From: Streptomyces griseorubiginosus
GTDB lineage: Bacteria; Actinomycetota; Actinomycetes; Streptomycetales; Streptomycetaceae
Reading direction: 5' to 3'
DNA length: 64,000 bases
NCBI RefSeq assembly: GCF_017614965.1
Contig: NZ_WVUG01000002.1
Span: 1-64,000, forward strand
Shown here piece after piece: positions 48,480-58,035 of this stretch; the first letter of the stretch is position 1; the number at the start of each line of letters is the position of its first letter. Under the pieces are notes generated by a model. The model had not been told where the DNA came from. It did not search any database and saw nothing but the letters and a program-made list of their open reading frames with translations. Both the position numbers and the translations under genes were made by a program.

Positions 48480-49530
48480 CTCGCCGAGGACAATCTCGCC
48501 GCGGCGAGTCCCGATCTGGTGCGGTCGATGATCAAGACGTTCGCCGACGCCCCCATGTCCGCCGGGGCGGACGCCCTCTGCCACGCCGAATCCGGCCAGC
48601 TGCTGGAACGCCGCCGGCGGGCCGAGCAGGCCCTCATCTCGGTGGTCGCCACCGCCTACCTGCTCGGGGTCTCCACCCGTCGAGTCGAGAAGCTCGCCGA
48701 GTCCATGGGCGTCACCCAGCTGTCGAAGTCACAGGTCAGCGCGATGGTCAAGCGCCTCGACGAGTAGGTCGCCGCGTTGCGTAACCGCCCCCTGGACGCC
48801 GGCCCCTACGCCTTCGTCCGGGTCGACGCACTCAGCAGAAGGTCCGCGAGGGCGACCGCATCATCAACGTCCACACGCTCGTCGCGGTCGGCGTCAACGC
48901 CGACGGGCACCGCGAGGTCCTCGGCCTGGACGTGGCCACCGCCGGCGACGGCGCCGGCTGGCTGGCCTTCCTGCGCTCGCTCATCGCCCGCGGCCTGTCC
49001 GGCGCCGAACTGGTCATCTCCGACGCGCACGCGGGCCTGGTCAACGCGGTCGGCGCCACCCTGCCCGGCGCGAGCTCGCAGCGTTGCCGCACCCTCCCCG
49101 CGGCGGGGGCACCCCCATCGCCCGCGCGCTGCTGGGCCAGGTGCCCGAGTCCGCCGAGCCATGGGTGCCACTTTGCTGCGGACCGTCTTCGAACAGCCCG
49201 ACACCGACGCCGTCCAATCCCAGACGCGGCACGTCCTGGACGCCTTGGAAGCCAAGATCTGGTCGAACAACCCGCGGAACGGCTGAACAAGGACATCCGC
49301 CGCCGCACCGACGTGCTCGGCATCTTCCCCGACCGCACCGCCCTGATCCGTCTGGTCGGTGCGTTGCCGGCCGAGCAGAAGGACGAGTGGACCGAGGCCC
49401 GCCGCCACATGGGCATCGAGCTCCTGGCCAAGGCCCGCCTCCACCCGATCGAGTCAGAAACCAACGAGTCCGTCCTTTCCACCGAACTCAACGCAAACCT
49501 CAAAGAAGAGATCACCGAGCGACCGTCGAT
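48480..49530 (+). pseudogene. IS256-family transposase, multiply broken
   Basis: Recognisable pieces in order: DNLAAASPDLVRSMIKTFAD, then a deletion of about 40 residues, then LLERRRRAEQALISVVATAY with TRRVEKLAESMGVTQLSKSQ, an in-frame TAG at 48765-48767, [40 protein letters not shown], and a C-terminal [20 protein letters not shown] in yet another frame. At least three frame changes are needed. It is a dead Mutator-type transposase. Confidence 0.85.
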
Positions 49531-49649
49531 AGACCACTCGGAGGGGCAGTTGCAGAAACCGCGTGGATACACGAGTAACCGGCGGGCTGTAACCGGCGGT
49601 TGGAAGGCTTCCCGAGTCGTTCAAGATCGACGGAGGGAGCCCTCACGCA

Positions 49650-51257
49650 ATGGCACAGCCTCACAGCCGAACCACCACCAGTCGGCGTTCGTTCCTGCGT
49701 AACGTCGGTCTCAGCAGCGGTGCCGGTGCCATGTTCGCCACCATGGGCGCCCTGGGCCTCGCCCCGACCGCACAGGCCGCCCAGCGCGAAGAGCCTTTCC
49801 GTGCCCTCAAGGCGAGCGACTTCACCCTCACCGGCCGCAGCGCCGCCAAGGTCGTTGTCCTCGGCGGCGGCATCGCCGGGCTGACCACCGCGTACGAACT
49901 CGGCAAGGCCGGCTACGACTGTACGGTCCTGGAGGCCAGAGACCGCACCGGCGGCCGCAACTTCACCGTCCGCGGCGGTGATTCAACCACCGACCTGTAC
50001 GGCAACCGGCAGACCGCCCGCTTCGCCGAGGGCCACTACATGAACGCCGGGCCCGCCCGCATCCCGCAATGGATGGTCACCCTCGACTACTGCCGTGAAC
50101 TCGGCGTTCCCATCGAGGTGTTCACCAACGTCAACGCCGACGCCTACCTCTTCAACGAGTCGGCCGGAATGACGAAGCCCGTGCGGTACCGGACCGCGAA
50201 AGCCGATGTCTACGGCTACGTCTCCGAGCTGCTCGCCAAGGCCACCAACAAGGGCGCGCTAGACAAGGAGTTGACGGCCGATGACCAGGAACGGCTCGTC
50301 GACTTCCTCCAGGACTGGGGGGAACTGGGCGACAAGCTGACGTACGAGGGCGGCGAACGCCGCGGATACTCCACCGTCCCGGCAGCCGCCGGCACTCCCG
50401 GCGTCCTGCTCGGCGATCTCCCGACCGCCTCCCAGGTCTTCGCCAGCGGCGTCGGCCGCTACTTCTCCTTCGAGTTCGGCTTCGACCAGGCCATGCTGAT
50501 GTTCCAGCCGGTCGGCGGCATGGACCAGATACCGAGAGCGCTGACCAGGGCCGTCGGCGCTCACCGCATCCGTACCGGGGCGGCCGTCAGGAAGATCACC
50601 GACAAGGGCAGCGGCGTCACCGTCACCTACACCCAGGGCGGCCGTACGAAGGTCATCGAGGCCGACTACTGCGTCGCCGCCATGCCGCCCAGCATCCTCG
50701 CCAAGATCCCGCACAACCTGGGCTCCGGCGTGCAAAGCGCCCTGGAGGCCATCACCCCCTCATCCGCGGCCAAGATCGGCTTGGAGTACCGGTCCCGCTG
50801 GTGGGAACTGGACCACAACATCTACGGCGGCATCACCGAGACCGACCAGGACGTCGTGCACATCTGGCACCCCTCGTACGGCTTCCACGGCGAGCGGGGC
50901 ATCATGATCGGCTACTACAACTACGGAGACGACGCCGACTCGTACGCCAAGCTCGCCCCCAAGGAACGCGAGAAGCGCGCGGTGGCCGCCGGCGTGAAGA
51001 TCTACGGCGAGAAGTACCGCACGGAGCTCGTCTCCTCCTTCTCCCACCACTGGCGCCAGACACCCCACCTGGAGGCCGCTTGGCACGACACGCCCGGCGG
51101 CCCCGACGCCCCGCGCTACAAGCCGTTGAACGAGCCCTCCGGGCGGGTCCACTTCGCCGGTGACTGGCTCAGCTATACCGACGCCTGGCAGCACGGTGCG
51201 TTCACCTCGGCCCGCAAGGCCGTGACCGCCCTGCACACGCGTGTGCTGTCGGACTAG
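49650..51257 (+). CDS. Tat-exported flavin amine/L-amino-acid oxidase
   Basis: A 535-residue secreted flavoenzyme. The N-terminus has a twin-arginine signal ([20 protein letters not shown]) and an AQA-type cleavage site near residue 44. FAD-binding Rossmann motif [20 protein letters not shown] near 70, and [12 protein letters not shown]. The [12 protein letters not shown] segment resembles L-amino-acid oxidases, where an Arg binds the substrate carboxylate. The C-terminal FAD motif is [20 protein letters not shown]. It oxidises amines or amino acids to imines, producing peroxide outside the cell. GGAGG precedes ATG 49650. Confidence 0.9.
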   Translation: MAQPHSRTTTSRRSFLRNVGLSSGAGAMFATMGALGLAPTAQAAQREEPFRALKASDFTLTGRSAAKVVVLGGGIAGLTTAYELGKAGYDCTVLEARDRTGGRNFTVRGGDSTTDLYGNRQTARFAEGHYMNAGPARIPQWMVTLDYCRELGVPIEVFTNVNADAYLFNESAGMTKPVRYRTAKADVYGYVSELLAKATNKGALDKELTADDQERLVDFLQDWGELGDKLTYEGGERRGYSTVPAAAGTPGVLLGDLPTASQVFASGVGRYFSFEFGFDQAMLMFQPVGGMDQIPRALTRAVGAHRIRTGAAVRKITDKGSGVTVTYTQGGRTKVIEADYCVAAMPPSILAKIPHNLGSGVQSALEAITPSSAAKIGLEYRSRWWELDHNIYGGITETDQDVVHIWHPSYGFHGERGIMIGYYNYGDDADSYAKLAPKEREKRAVAAGVKIYGEKYRTELVSSFSHHWRQTPHLEAAWHDTPGGPDAPRYKPLNEPSGRVHFAGDWLSYTDAWQHGAFTSARKAVTALHTRVLSD

Positions 51258-52261
51258 CACAGACACACAGACAAAAGGCGCGTGTTGAAGGTGTCCCGCA
51301 GGAGAAGGCGATAGAACGCGGCTGTGGAGGGCAGGCCGAGCGCTCTGAGTCGAGCTGCGGGAGAAGCTTCTGATGGAGGAGTGAACGGCTTCCGCAGCAA
51401 TGACCTCTGGACCCCACGGGAAGAAAACCCATCCGTGCGGCCGACGGCACCGAATCATCGGTGAGGGCGTCAGGAAGCGGGGCTCTCACCCGTCGCCCGG
51501 CTGGGGCAGGGACACCCCGGCCGGGCGACGAGAGGTTCCACGCATGCCTAAAGCCGTTGCGTGCAACCGCCACCAGGACCGTCGCCCACCAGCGCCCCCG
51601 GCGCCTGGCCCGGGTCGCTGCCCGCGGTCTGACGCGGACCGCGATGCTGCCGCTGCCGTCGTGGAAGGCGGTCCCGACGGGGTGTTCGAGTCGCTGACGT
51701 ACGGCAACTTCGATGCCGAAGAGGCGCTGATCGAGTGGGAGAGCATCTTCACCGGTCGGGGCTTCGAAGAACTCGTCGCCGCTGATGAGCCCGAAGTGGT
51801 TGCCGACCCAGGCGATGGTGAGGACCCGGTTGTCCTCGCTGCTTCCCGGGTGCTTCAGGATGCCCTTGCCACTGCCGATGAGCACCGGCTTGTGGAGGTC
51901 AGTCAGTTGTGGGTGCAGGAGCGAGCGGCAGACGGCGAGGTATTCGGCCTGGAGACGGCAGCTGAGGTCTTGAGCGGCCTGGTCGACCTGGCGTGGGTCG
52001 TCGGCGAGCAGGGGGAGAGCCTGTACTGCTGGATGGCATAGAGGCGGACACGGCCACCGTTGACCATCGTCGGTTGTGTGGACAGGGCAAGGGCGTTCGT
52101 TCTGGGCCTGCTCGCGGAGCTGCCGCGCGCTCACGGTCCGTGTGAAGGCGAATGACGGATCTGTGCGGTGGAACGGCCTGACGGTCAACTCCTCAGTACG
52201 TTTAGATACTTGAGGCTCATCAGCCACATCCGACCCACCATCCCCCCACGAGGAGACCTTG
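51258..52261. other. About 1 kb without an assignable gene
   Basis: Open frames exist on both strands in the same codon register at 51.55-52.04 kb: plus strand EALIEWESIFTGRGFEELVA, minus strand VLTIAWVGNHFGLISGDEFF. I recognise neither and cannot choose between them. One strand may hold a decayed gene. The last 60 bases contain the promoter of the secreted-protein gene, with GAGGAG before its ATG. Confidence 0.4.
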
Positions 52262-52915
52262 ATGAAGGTGTTAATGCGGAGCCGCGCCCGAGCGGCCCTG
52301 CTGGCGCCTGCCGCCGCCCTGATGCTCTTCGCGTCCGCAGGTACGGCCAGCGCGAACTCCAGCCCCGGCTGGGGTGACGACAAGCCCGACGTGCTCTCTG
52401 ACTGTAACCAGGGCAACGCCGACCTGTGCCAGTACCATGAGATCAACGCCTGGACCTCGTACGGCGACTGGCACGAGTCGAGCAACGTGTTCTCGAACTG
52501 CTCAGGCACCGACAACGCCACGTTCCAGATCGCCAGTGCGTACGCGACGAACACCTCGTACTCGTACCAGCAGTCCACGAGCGTCGAGGTCAGCGCGGGA
52601 TTCAGCGACACGATCGAGCTGGGCATGAAGGCCAGCACGGAGACCTCCGAGACCTGGACCCTGGGGGACACCCGCACCAACACGCAGACCGTCACCAGCA
52701 CCGTCCGCCCCGGATACAAGGGCGGTTACTCGTTCCGTCCGCTCGTGCGGCACTCGCAGGGCTGGATCGAGGTGCACTACGGCAAGCGCGTCGACGGCCA
52801 CTACTACTGGTACTACCCCGGCCAGGGTTCCGACGGCTTCCGTATCGACACCCCGGTCGCCTGGTCGGACGGCTCCCTCAAGGGCGAGCTGAAGTGGGAG
52901 ACGTGGAAGTGCTGA
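52262..52915 (+). CDS. Small secreted protein, aerolysin-like stem pattern
   Basis: A 217-residue exported protein: Sec signal peptide ending ASA at residue 31, then about 186 mature residues with four Cys (two possible disulfides). The middle, about residues 85-150, alternates polar and small residues with many Ser/Thr (TNTSYSYQQSTSVEVSAGF, then a Glu-rich turn, then TWTLGDTRTNTQTVTSTVRP). This resembles the pre-stem hairpin of aerolysin/ETX-MTX2 pore-forming proteins, flanked by the GYKGGYSFRP strand. The C-terminus is Tyr/Trp-rich (HYYWYYPGQG). The family link is inference from pattern only; a structural role is also possible. The gene stands alone. Confidence 0.65.
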   Translation: MKVLMRSRARAALLAPAAALMLFASAGTASANSSPGWGDDKPDVLSDCNQGNADLCQYHEINAWTSYGDWHESSNVFSNCSGTDNATFQIASAYATNTSYSYQQSTSVEVSAGFSDTIELGMKASTETSETWTLGDTRTNTQTVTSTVRPGYKGGYSFRPLVRHSQGWIEVHYGKRVDGHYYWYYPGQGSDGFRIDTPVAWSDGSLKGELKWETWKC

Positions 52916-53089
52916 CCCGGCCGGGCTGTCCAGGGTGGCCCTGAACCTTGCGGCACCACACCTCACGCACGGCGTGAGAGGAGGGTCGGGTGACCCGGCC
53001 CTCCTGCTCGGTTCCGGCTACTGACCTTGCTGGGGTGATCACTGCGGCCTGCCGCCCCGCCCCAACGAGCGCACGCGTCCGCCCGACGG

Positions 53090-53330
53090 TGGCAACTGAC
53101 AAGCCTGCTCACTGGACGCCACGACCGGCTGCGCGACAAGGTCCGCCAGAAGGAGGGCCGGTCGCCGGCCCGACCGCCGCCATCGTGGACGCGCAGTCAC
53201 TGCAGGCGGCCGGCGGACATCCCGCGCTCGACGTCCGGGTGGGACGGTGGGAAGAAGGTGGGCCGCCGCAAGCGGCACCGGGTCGTGGACTGCCTCCTTC
53301 TTCGGTCTGAGCTCTTTCTCCTCTATGACG
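53090..53330 (+). pseudogene. IS5-type transposase fragment
   Basis: The + strand reads LRDKVRQKEGRSPAPTAAIV then DAQSLQAA; after a frame change it reads SGWDGGKKVGRRKRHRVVD. This is the first catalytic segment of IS5/ISL2-type transposases ('R.R.GR...PTA.IIDSQSVKAA...GYDGGKKV.GRKRHV.VDT'). No flanking inverted repeat was identified. Confidence 0.65.
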
Positions 53331-54417
53331 ACACCGCTCCTGGGGCCGGCACCGCGTCTATGGCGTACAGGTATCCGTCCCGGGAGCCGACGTAGACCAC
53401 GCCGTCAGCGACGACAGGGCTCTCCACCCGTCCGCCGGTCCGTACCTTCCAGCGGACCCGGCCGTTCTCCGCTCTCACTGCCCACAGATGACCGTCGTCG
53501 CTGCCGAAGTACACCGTTTCGTCCGCCACCGCCGGGGAGGAGTCGACGCAGCCGCCCGTGACGACGTGCCATAGGGTTTTGCCGGTGGTCGCGTCGAGTG
53601 CGTAGAGGCGGTGATCCTGGGAGCCGACGTACACAGTGTTGCCGTGGATCGCGGGCGTGGTCGCGATGCTGCTGACGCTCTGGACGTCGGGCCATGCCTG
53701 CCATCGTTGCTCGCCGGTGGCGGCGTCGAGGGCGAACACGTGGTAGCCGAGTCCGTCTGCCAGATAGAGGCTGCCGTCGTGCACGAGTGGGGTAGCTGAC
53801 CCGAGGGCGAAGGTGGACTGCTGCCAGCGGAGCCTGCCGGTGGCCGGGTCGAAGGCCCGGACCGTGCCCCGGTCGACCGTGTAGAGGGTGCCGTCGGCGA
53901 GCACGGGGCCGGCGTCGTTCCAGCCGGCGCGACGGTACTTCCTCCGCCAGCGGCGACGCCCGGTTGCCGCGTCGAGGGTACGGAGGTACCGGCTGCCGTT
54001 GACGAAGTGGACCAGGCCGCCGCCTACCGCGGGCGGGGTATAGGACCACCACTTCATCCGGCGGCGCCAGCGGGTGTGGCCGTCGGCGGCGTCCAGGGCG
54101 AAGAACCGGTGCTGGCCCGCGACGTAGACGGTATCGCCGACCACGGCGGGCCCGCTCATGAACCCCGCGTCGGGCCGGGTCCACCGAACACTGCCGTCAG
54201 CCGCGTCGATGGCCCACAGCCCCTTGCCGACGACATAGACGGTCCCCCCGGCGACGCACGGCGCCGAGTGGACGCGTCCGACGCGCACCCGCCAGCGCAC
54301 GGTTCCGGTTCCGGTGATGCCAGACCCCTCCGTGCCCGCCGACGGTCTCGGCACGCGCAGCCGTATCCCTTGCTCCCGGCGCCAGTTTCTGCGCCGAAGA
54401 CGCTTTCTGTTCGTCAT
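53323..54417 (-). CDS. PQQ-like beta-propeller protein
   Basis: A 364-residue protein with a basic N-terminal tail (MTNRKRLRRRNWRREQ) and eight propeller blades (for example GDTVYVAGQHRFFALDAADG and GNTVYVGSQDHRLYALDATT). Unlike the protein at 47002-48243 it has no membrane segments or signal peptide, so it is probably cytoplasmic. Function unknown; such propellers usually bind partners. The two genes lie 5 kb apart in the same orientation and differ in blade sequence, so they are not a recent duplication. Confidence 0.82.
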   Translation of the reverse strand: MTNRKRLRRRNWRREQGIRLRVPRPSAGTEGSGITGTGTVRWRVRVGRVHSAPCVAGGTVYVVGKGLWAIDAADGSVRWTRPDAGFMSGPAVVGDTVYVAGQHRFFALDAADGHTRWRRRMKWWSYTPPAVGGGLVHFVNGSRYLRTLDAATGRRRWRRKYRRAGWNDAGPVLADGTLYTVDRGTVRAFDPATGRLRWQQSTFALGSATPLVHDGSLYLADGLGYHVFALDAATGEQRWQAWPDVQSVSSIATTPAIHGNTVYVGSQDHRLYALDATTGKTLWHVVTGGCVDSSPAVADETVYFGSDDGHLWAVRAENGRVRWKVRTGGRVESPVVADGVVYVGSRDGYLYAIDAVPAPGAVSS

Positions 54418-54815
54418 TGCACGCCTTGTGTCCGACGTTTTCGGTCAGTAGAGGTCTTCCCTCGTCACGGGCTGACAAGTCACACGCGTCCTCCCAGCCC
54501 AACGCACCGCAAATGACCACGTTGCTTTCAAAGAGGCCGCCCCGAACGGCGGCTGCCAAAACGGTACTTGAAGCGCAGTGCAGCGATCACGGCAGCCGCC
54601 GCTTCCGTCATGGGTTCTCACCGCCGAATCGGTCGGGGTGCCGGTCACCCTGGGCGGAGTCAACGTGGTGTGGTGGTCACCTGGTTGACGGTTTCCGGTT
54701 GCTGCTGCTGCGTCGGTACGAGGCGAGAGACCAGTGGCGGTTCCAGCGGCATCCGCCGGAACCGCCACCTAGGCTCCGTTCACCTCACCGACACTGTTGA
54801 GCGGCTTGCGGTGGT
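54418..54815. other. Gap, nothing recognised
   Basis: About 400 bases between two minus-strand genes. Short frames on both strands lack recognisable content. It contains the promoter of the propeller gene at 54417. Confidence 0.5.
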
Positions 54816-55667
54816 TCAGGGCGTGTTCAGGCCGAATCTCTGTGTAGTGGTGTTGCTGGCACCGGGGCTCTTGACGTTGTGGTTGACGCTGATGTTGTTG
54901 TACATCGGGAGGATGCCGCTGAGGCTGATGGGCAGCAGCGACCCGTTGCCGCCCCCGTTGTTCCCTCCGGCCTGTTCGTAGGTGATGGTCACCGCGGCCG
55001 GACCGGTAGCGGGTCCGGAGGTGCCGCCCGCCGGGACACGGTTGGATCCGCCACCGCCGCCACCGGGCCCCTCCGTCCCATTGGAAAGAATCTCGCCGCA
55101 GCCTCCTCCTCCGCCGCCACCGAACCACCCTGCTCCACCGCCACCACCGGACATGGGACCCCCGCCGTTGCCGCCCGTACCGCCGCCACCGGGTGTGCCG
55201 GGCGTGCCGGGTACTGGGAGGCCGGCGACAGGGCAAGCGGCTCCACCCGCGCCGGGGGTCGCCTGAGTTCCCCCGCCACCTCCTCCACCGCCGTTGGGTC
55301 TGCTGCCTCCCGTCTCACCGGTCACTCCTGCGTCTCCTCCGGTGGCCTCGGGGGCGGGGTACAGATCCACCCCGGCCCCTCCGCCTCCTCCGCCGCCCGC
55401 GACGATCAGTCGGGGGTCGGTGGCCGTGTTGCCGGTGAGGAAACAGCTGGGGCTGGTGGAGTCGCAGGTGCGCACATCGCTGGCGCCGCCGCCGGCGCCG
55501 CCCTCGGCGAACGAGCCGCCCGCTGTTCCTCCGCCGGTGGCGACGTTGACGTAGAGGGTGGTGGTGCCCGCGGGCACGTTGGCGGTGCCGGTGACGGTGG
55601 AGCCGGCACCGCCAACTCCTCCGTTGGTGCCGTTGTTTCCTGCGCCCCCGGTGGCGGTGAAGATCAA
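54816..55667 (-). pseudogene. Glycine-rich surface protein, 5'-truncated
   Basis: A 283-residue frame dominated by Gly runs (AGGGGGGGAGVDL, GGGGGGGGTQATPG, GPGGGGGGSNRV), with cysteines near DVRTCDSTSPSCF. The layout matches actinobacterial glycine-rich exported proteins, whose N-terminus has a signal peptide and a 'vpagvtql.i.atGg.Gg' strand. Here the frame opens at LIFTATGGAG with only a TTG start and an in-frame stop just upstream. The signal peptide is missing, so export is unlikely. The C-terminal NISVNHNVKSPGASN tail is intact. Confidence 0.6.
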
Positions 55668-56058
55668 GCCACAACAGGCCTATGCCGGGCATGCGGACAC
55701 ACCGTCACTCCCGCCGCGACGAATAGTCCTCAAGTCGGAGAAATCCGCCACGTGGACCAAGCGCGGGGGAAGGCGTTGCGGTGATCGCAGGCAGCGACTG
55801 CGGGAGGTGGGCCGGCGCCCGGGCTCGGGCCGAAGCAGGATCCCCCTTGTGGCCCGGCAACGGCCTGCTGTCTCCGGTCAACTCCGCGGATCCAGATGAA
55901 CTTCGGCCGCGAGGCCCGTGCTGTCTCGCTCGTCGGCGTCGCCGTCGCGATCCACTCGGCCCACTCGTCCCGCTTACGCCACACATACGGTTCGCCGTTC
56001 CCTCCACGGGAGGGGAGGGAACGGCGAGGATCGAGACGAGGCCCAAGTCGGCTGAAGG
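55668..56058. other. Gap with unrecognised fragment
   Basis: No intact gene. On the minus strand about 55860-56000 reads WRKRDEWAEWIATATPTSET, which looks like natural protein but matches no family I know. The region probably contains remnants. Confidence 0.4.
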
Positions 56059-56445
56059 TCAGGCAGCGCTCCAGGCACGCATCTGACGGCCGATCAGTCC
56101 AATGCCTATCGCGCCGGTAGCCGCGTCCCGCACCAGGGCGACCGCTTCCTTCGGCGGATACTCCAGACGGCACCCGTTCAGTGCGAGGTAGGCCTCCGCG
56201 CAGTGCCACGCGAACGCCTCGTTGGAGTGCTCCAGACACGGCAGCCGCACCAGCGTCTGCAACAGCGCCGCCGCCTTCAGATACAGGGACCCGTAGACGT
56301 CACGCTCCATGGCTCGGGCATTGACCCGGGCGACAGCGGCGTACAGGGGACCGTAGTCGTCCACCTGGGGATCACCGGGCAGCAACTCGGCAGCGTGCAG
56401 AAGGAAAGTCACATCAAGAGGGTGACGAGGTTCGTGCTGCGTCAC
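56059..56445 (-). CDS. Doc/Fic-like toxin with degenerate active site
   Basis: A 128-residue all-helical protein of the type annotated as the toxin of a Fic/Doc toxin-antitoxin pair. The C-terminal helices match Doc (AEAYLALNGCRLEYPPKEAV). The central segment reads CLEHSNEAFAWHCAEAYLAL where Doc has HPFxDGNKR; the Gly-Asn-Lys/Arg nucleotide-binding loop is missing and four residues are lost. It probably does not act by the known phosphotransfer to EF-Tu. It overlaps the antitoxin gene by four bases. Confidence 0.75.
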   Translation of the reverse strand: MTQHEPRHPLDVTFLLHAAELLPGDPQVDDYGPLYAAVARVNARAMERDVYGSLYLKAAALLQTLVRLPCLEHSNEAFAWHCAEAYLALNGCRLEYPPKEAVALVRDAATGAIGIGLIGRQMRAWSAA

Positions 56446-56732
56446 GCGGCGTGGCCCCGCTCCTGCTGCTCCTCAAGATCCCGCCGCGCCGCCAGGTCCT
56501 CAGTACGGCGCTCTCCGTCGGCGCCGGCCGCCTCCGCGAACACCTCGCCGCTGCGGGCCATCGACGCGCGGAAGGCGTCGAGGAAATGCGTCTCCACAGC
56601 GGTGGCACGTGCGTAGGCAGCGGACAGGATGTACTCCTGCAAGCTGACGCCCTCCTGTCGCGCTGCGGCCTCGATCGCGGCGCGCTGGTCCGGATCGGGG
56701 AAACGAAGGTTCATCGCTTTGGGCTGAGACAT
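56442..56732 (-). CDS. Ribbon-helix-helix antitoxin
   Basis: A 96-residue protein starting MSQPKAMNLRFPDPDQRAAI with EAAARQEGVSLQEYILSAAY, the ribbon-helix-helix of CopG/MetJ-type antitoxins. The C-terminal half is a charged helix (MARSGEVFAEAAGADGERRT and following) expected to wrap the toxin. A longer frame upstream is unsupported because it crosses the operator. It lies upstream of the toxin, the usual order. Confidence 0.8.
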   Translation of the reverse strand: MSQPKAMNLRFPDPDQRAAIEAAARQEGVSLQEYILSAAYARATAVETHFLDAFRASMARSGEVFAEAAGADGERRTEDLAARRDLEEQQERGHAA

Positions 56733-56756
56733 GGTATCGACGGTACCACTGGTACC
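56733..56756. promoter_or_regulatory. Three GGTAYC repeats, antitoxin operator
   Basis: GGTATC at 56733, GGTACC at 56742 and GGTACC at 56751 are exactly nine bases apart, directly at the antitoxin start codon. Closely phased short repeats are typical for cooperative ribbon-helix-helix dimers, so autoregulation is likely. Confidence 0.65.
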
Positions 56757-57444
56757 ACGTTCGGTCCATGCGGGATCGCAGCATCGCCCTCCACGAGGAA
56801 GCCGCCGAGGCCATCCGTCCTCTGGCCGCACTGCGGCGGGCCCAAGACCGTGGCGTCATCGCGGGCCCCCACTACCTCTTCGCCCACCGGCTCCGCGTGT
56901 GGATCTGCCAAGAGCTGCCCATCCTCATGGCAGATCACCGATCATTCCCGGCACCGTCTCGCGCCTGTTGGAGACGTTCCGGTTCACCGCCGTCCGGCCC
57001 CATGAGTTCTTGAACTGCCTCGCCCGGCGCGGACGGTGGTTGCCCTGCTCGGTCGGGATGGTCGTAATCGACGCCGTCCACCAGGCCATCCTCCTCATTC
57101 TCACCGCGCCGAAGGACCGCTGTGAGGGGCAGACCGGCGCCATCAAGGGAATCGCAGTGGAAAACAGACGACAGGAACTCAAAGGCAGGGCCGCCGGAGT
57201 ACCGTCAGCTCTGCCGCCCCATTGGTGATCGGGAGGACCATCACCGACCGCGCGATGTGGTGAGGTCCATCCTTGAGGGACACACGCCGAGGCGGCCCGG
57301 CATGCTCAATGACGTTTCCCCTCTCGCCTCAGGCGCCAGCGGGGGACGAGTCAACGGCGACTCGTAGGCCACTTCCCAGTTGCGGTCCGGCACGGCGATG
57401 TCGGCGATCAATCCTCGTACAGGCCGCCTCGTGAAAGCGCGAGG
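56757..57444. other. Gap, no confirmed gene
   Basis: Nearly 690 bases. A possible + strand gene starts at ATG 56768 (MRDRSIALHEEAAEAIRPLA, then LRVWICQELPILM) and would overlap the toxin-antitoxin promoter divergently. The N-terminal 55 residues look natural, then the frame degrades. I do not recognise it. The rest shows nothing. Confidence 0.4.
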
Positions 57445-58035
57445 TTAGCCGATCAGCCGAACGAGTTCTTCGTCGGCCCGGTTGGCCCAGGTGACGGCCC
57501 CGAGGTTGCTGAGCAGGGCGCGGGCCGTGTGCAGTGTGGTGGTCGCCTGCTCCGGTTGGCCAGTGCGGCGCAGCCAAGAGCCGTGAGCCAGGGCGAGACG
57601 GGCCGCAAGCCATGGCACCAGGACGGTGAGCGGGCGTCGTAGCACCGCCCGGCGCAGCAACCGCGCGGTTCCCTGGTTGATCAGGGCGGGCTCGGGCGCC
57701 CGTTGCGCGACGATCTCGCCGAAGGCGGAGCGAAGCGCTTCCGGCTCCGCCCCACCAAGCGCAGGGATGTCTTGGACGAGGCCCCGCACCAGTTGATGGA
57801 GCCCGGCGAACGGCAGCCGCGCCTCCGCCTCGACGCCCACGGTCTTGAGTACCTCGTCACCGGCGTCTTCCGCGAACCGCTGGGCGACCTCCAGCAGGGC
57901 CGTTTTGCCGATGCCCGGCTCGCCCTCGATGAGCAGTACCCGACCGGGCTGGGGCCCAGGTCCCCACAGCCGGGCAAGTTCGGCCACTTCCGCTTCGCGG
58001 CCTACCAGATTCTCGTGGTCCACCTCCCCGGTCAC
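57445..58035 (-). pseudogene. LuxR-type ATPase regulator, large internal deletion
   Basis: Starts at GTG 58035 (four-base overlap with the hydrolase stop). It encodes the N-terminal AAA part of a LAL-type regulator: NLVGREAEVAELARLW, Walker A EGEPGIGKTALLEVA, and LPFAGLHQLVRGL. After RRPLTVLV at about residue 140 it jumps to AARLALAHGSWLRRTGQPEQ and LLSNLGAVTWANRADEELV, text typical of the far C-terminal TPR region just before the LuxR helix-turn-helix, then stops. Several hundred residues and the DNA-binding domain are lost. Confidence 0.8.

Noticed and set aside
51400-52041. 213-residue plus-strand open frame, and a minus-strand frame in the same codon register
   Set aside because: Neither is recognisable and composition does not discriminate; left unassigned.
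54982-55266. Proline-rich plus-strand open frame
   Set aside because: Complement of the glycine-rich protein; poly-Pro is simply the antisense of poly-Gly.
54816-55667. Short G-rich runs as a possible CRISPR-like or tandem repeat array
   Set aside because: The periodicity comes from Gly codon runs of a protein, with no constant repeat or spacer lengths. No CRISPR array was found elsewhere.
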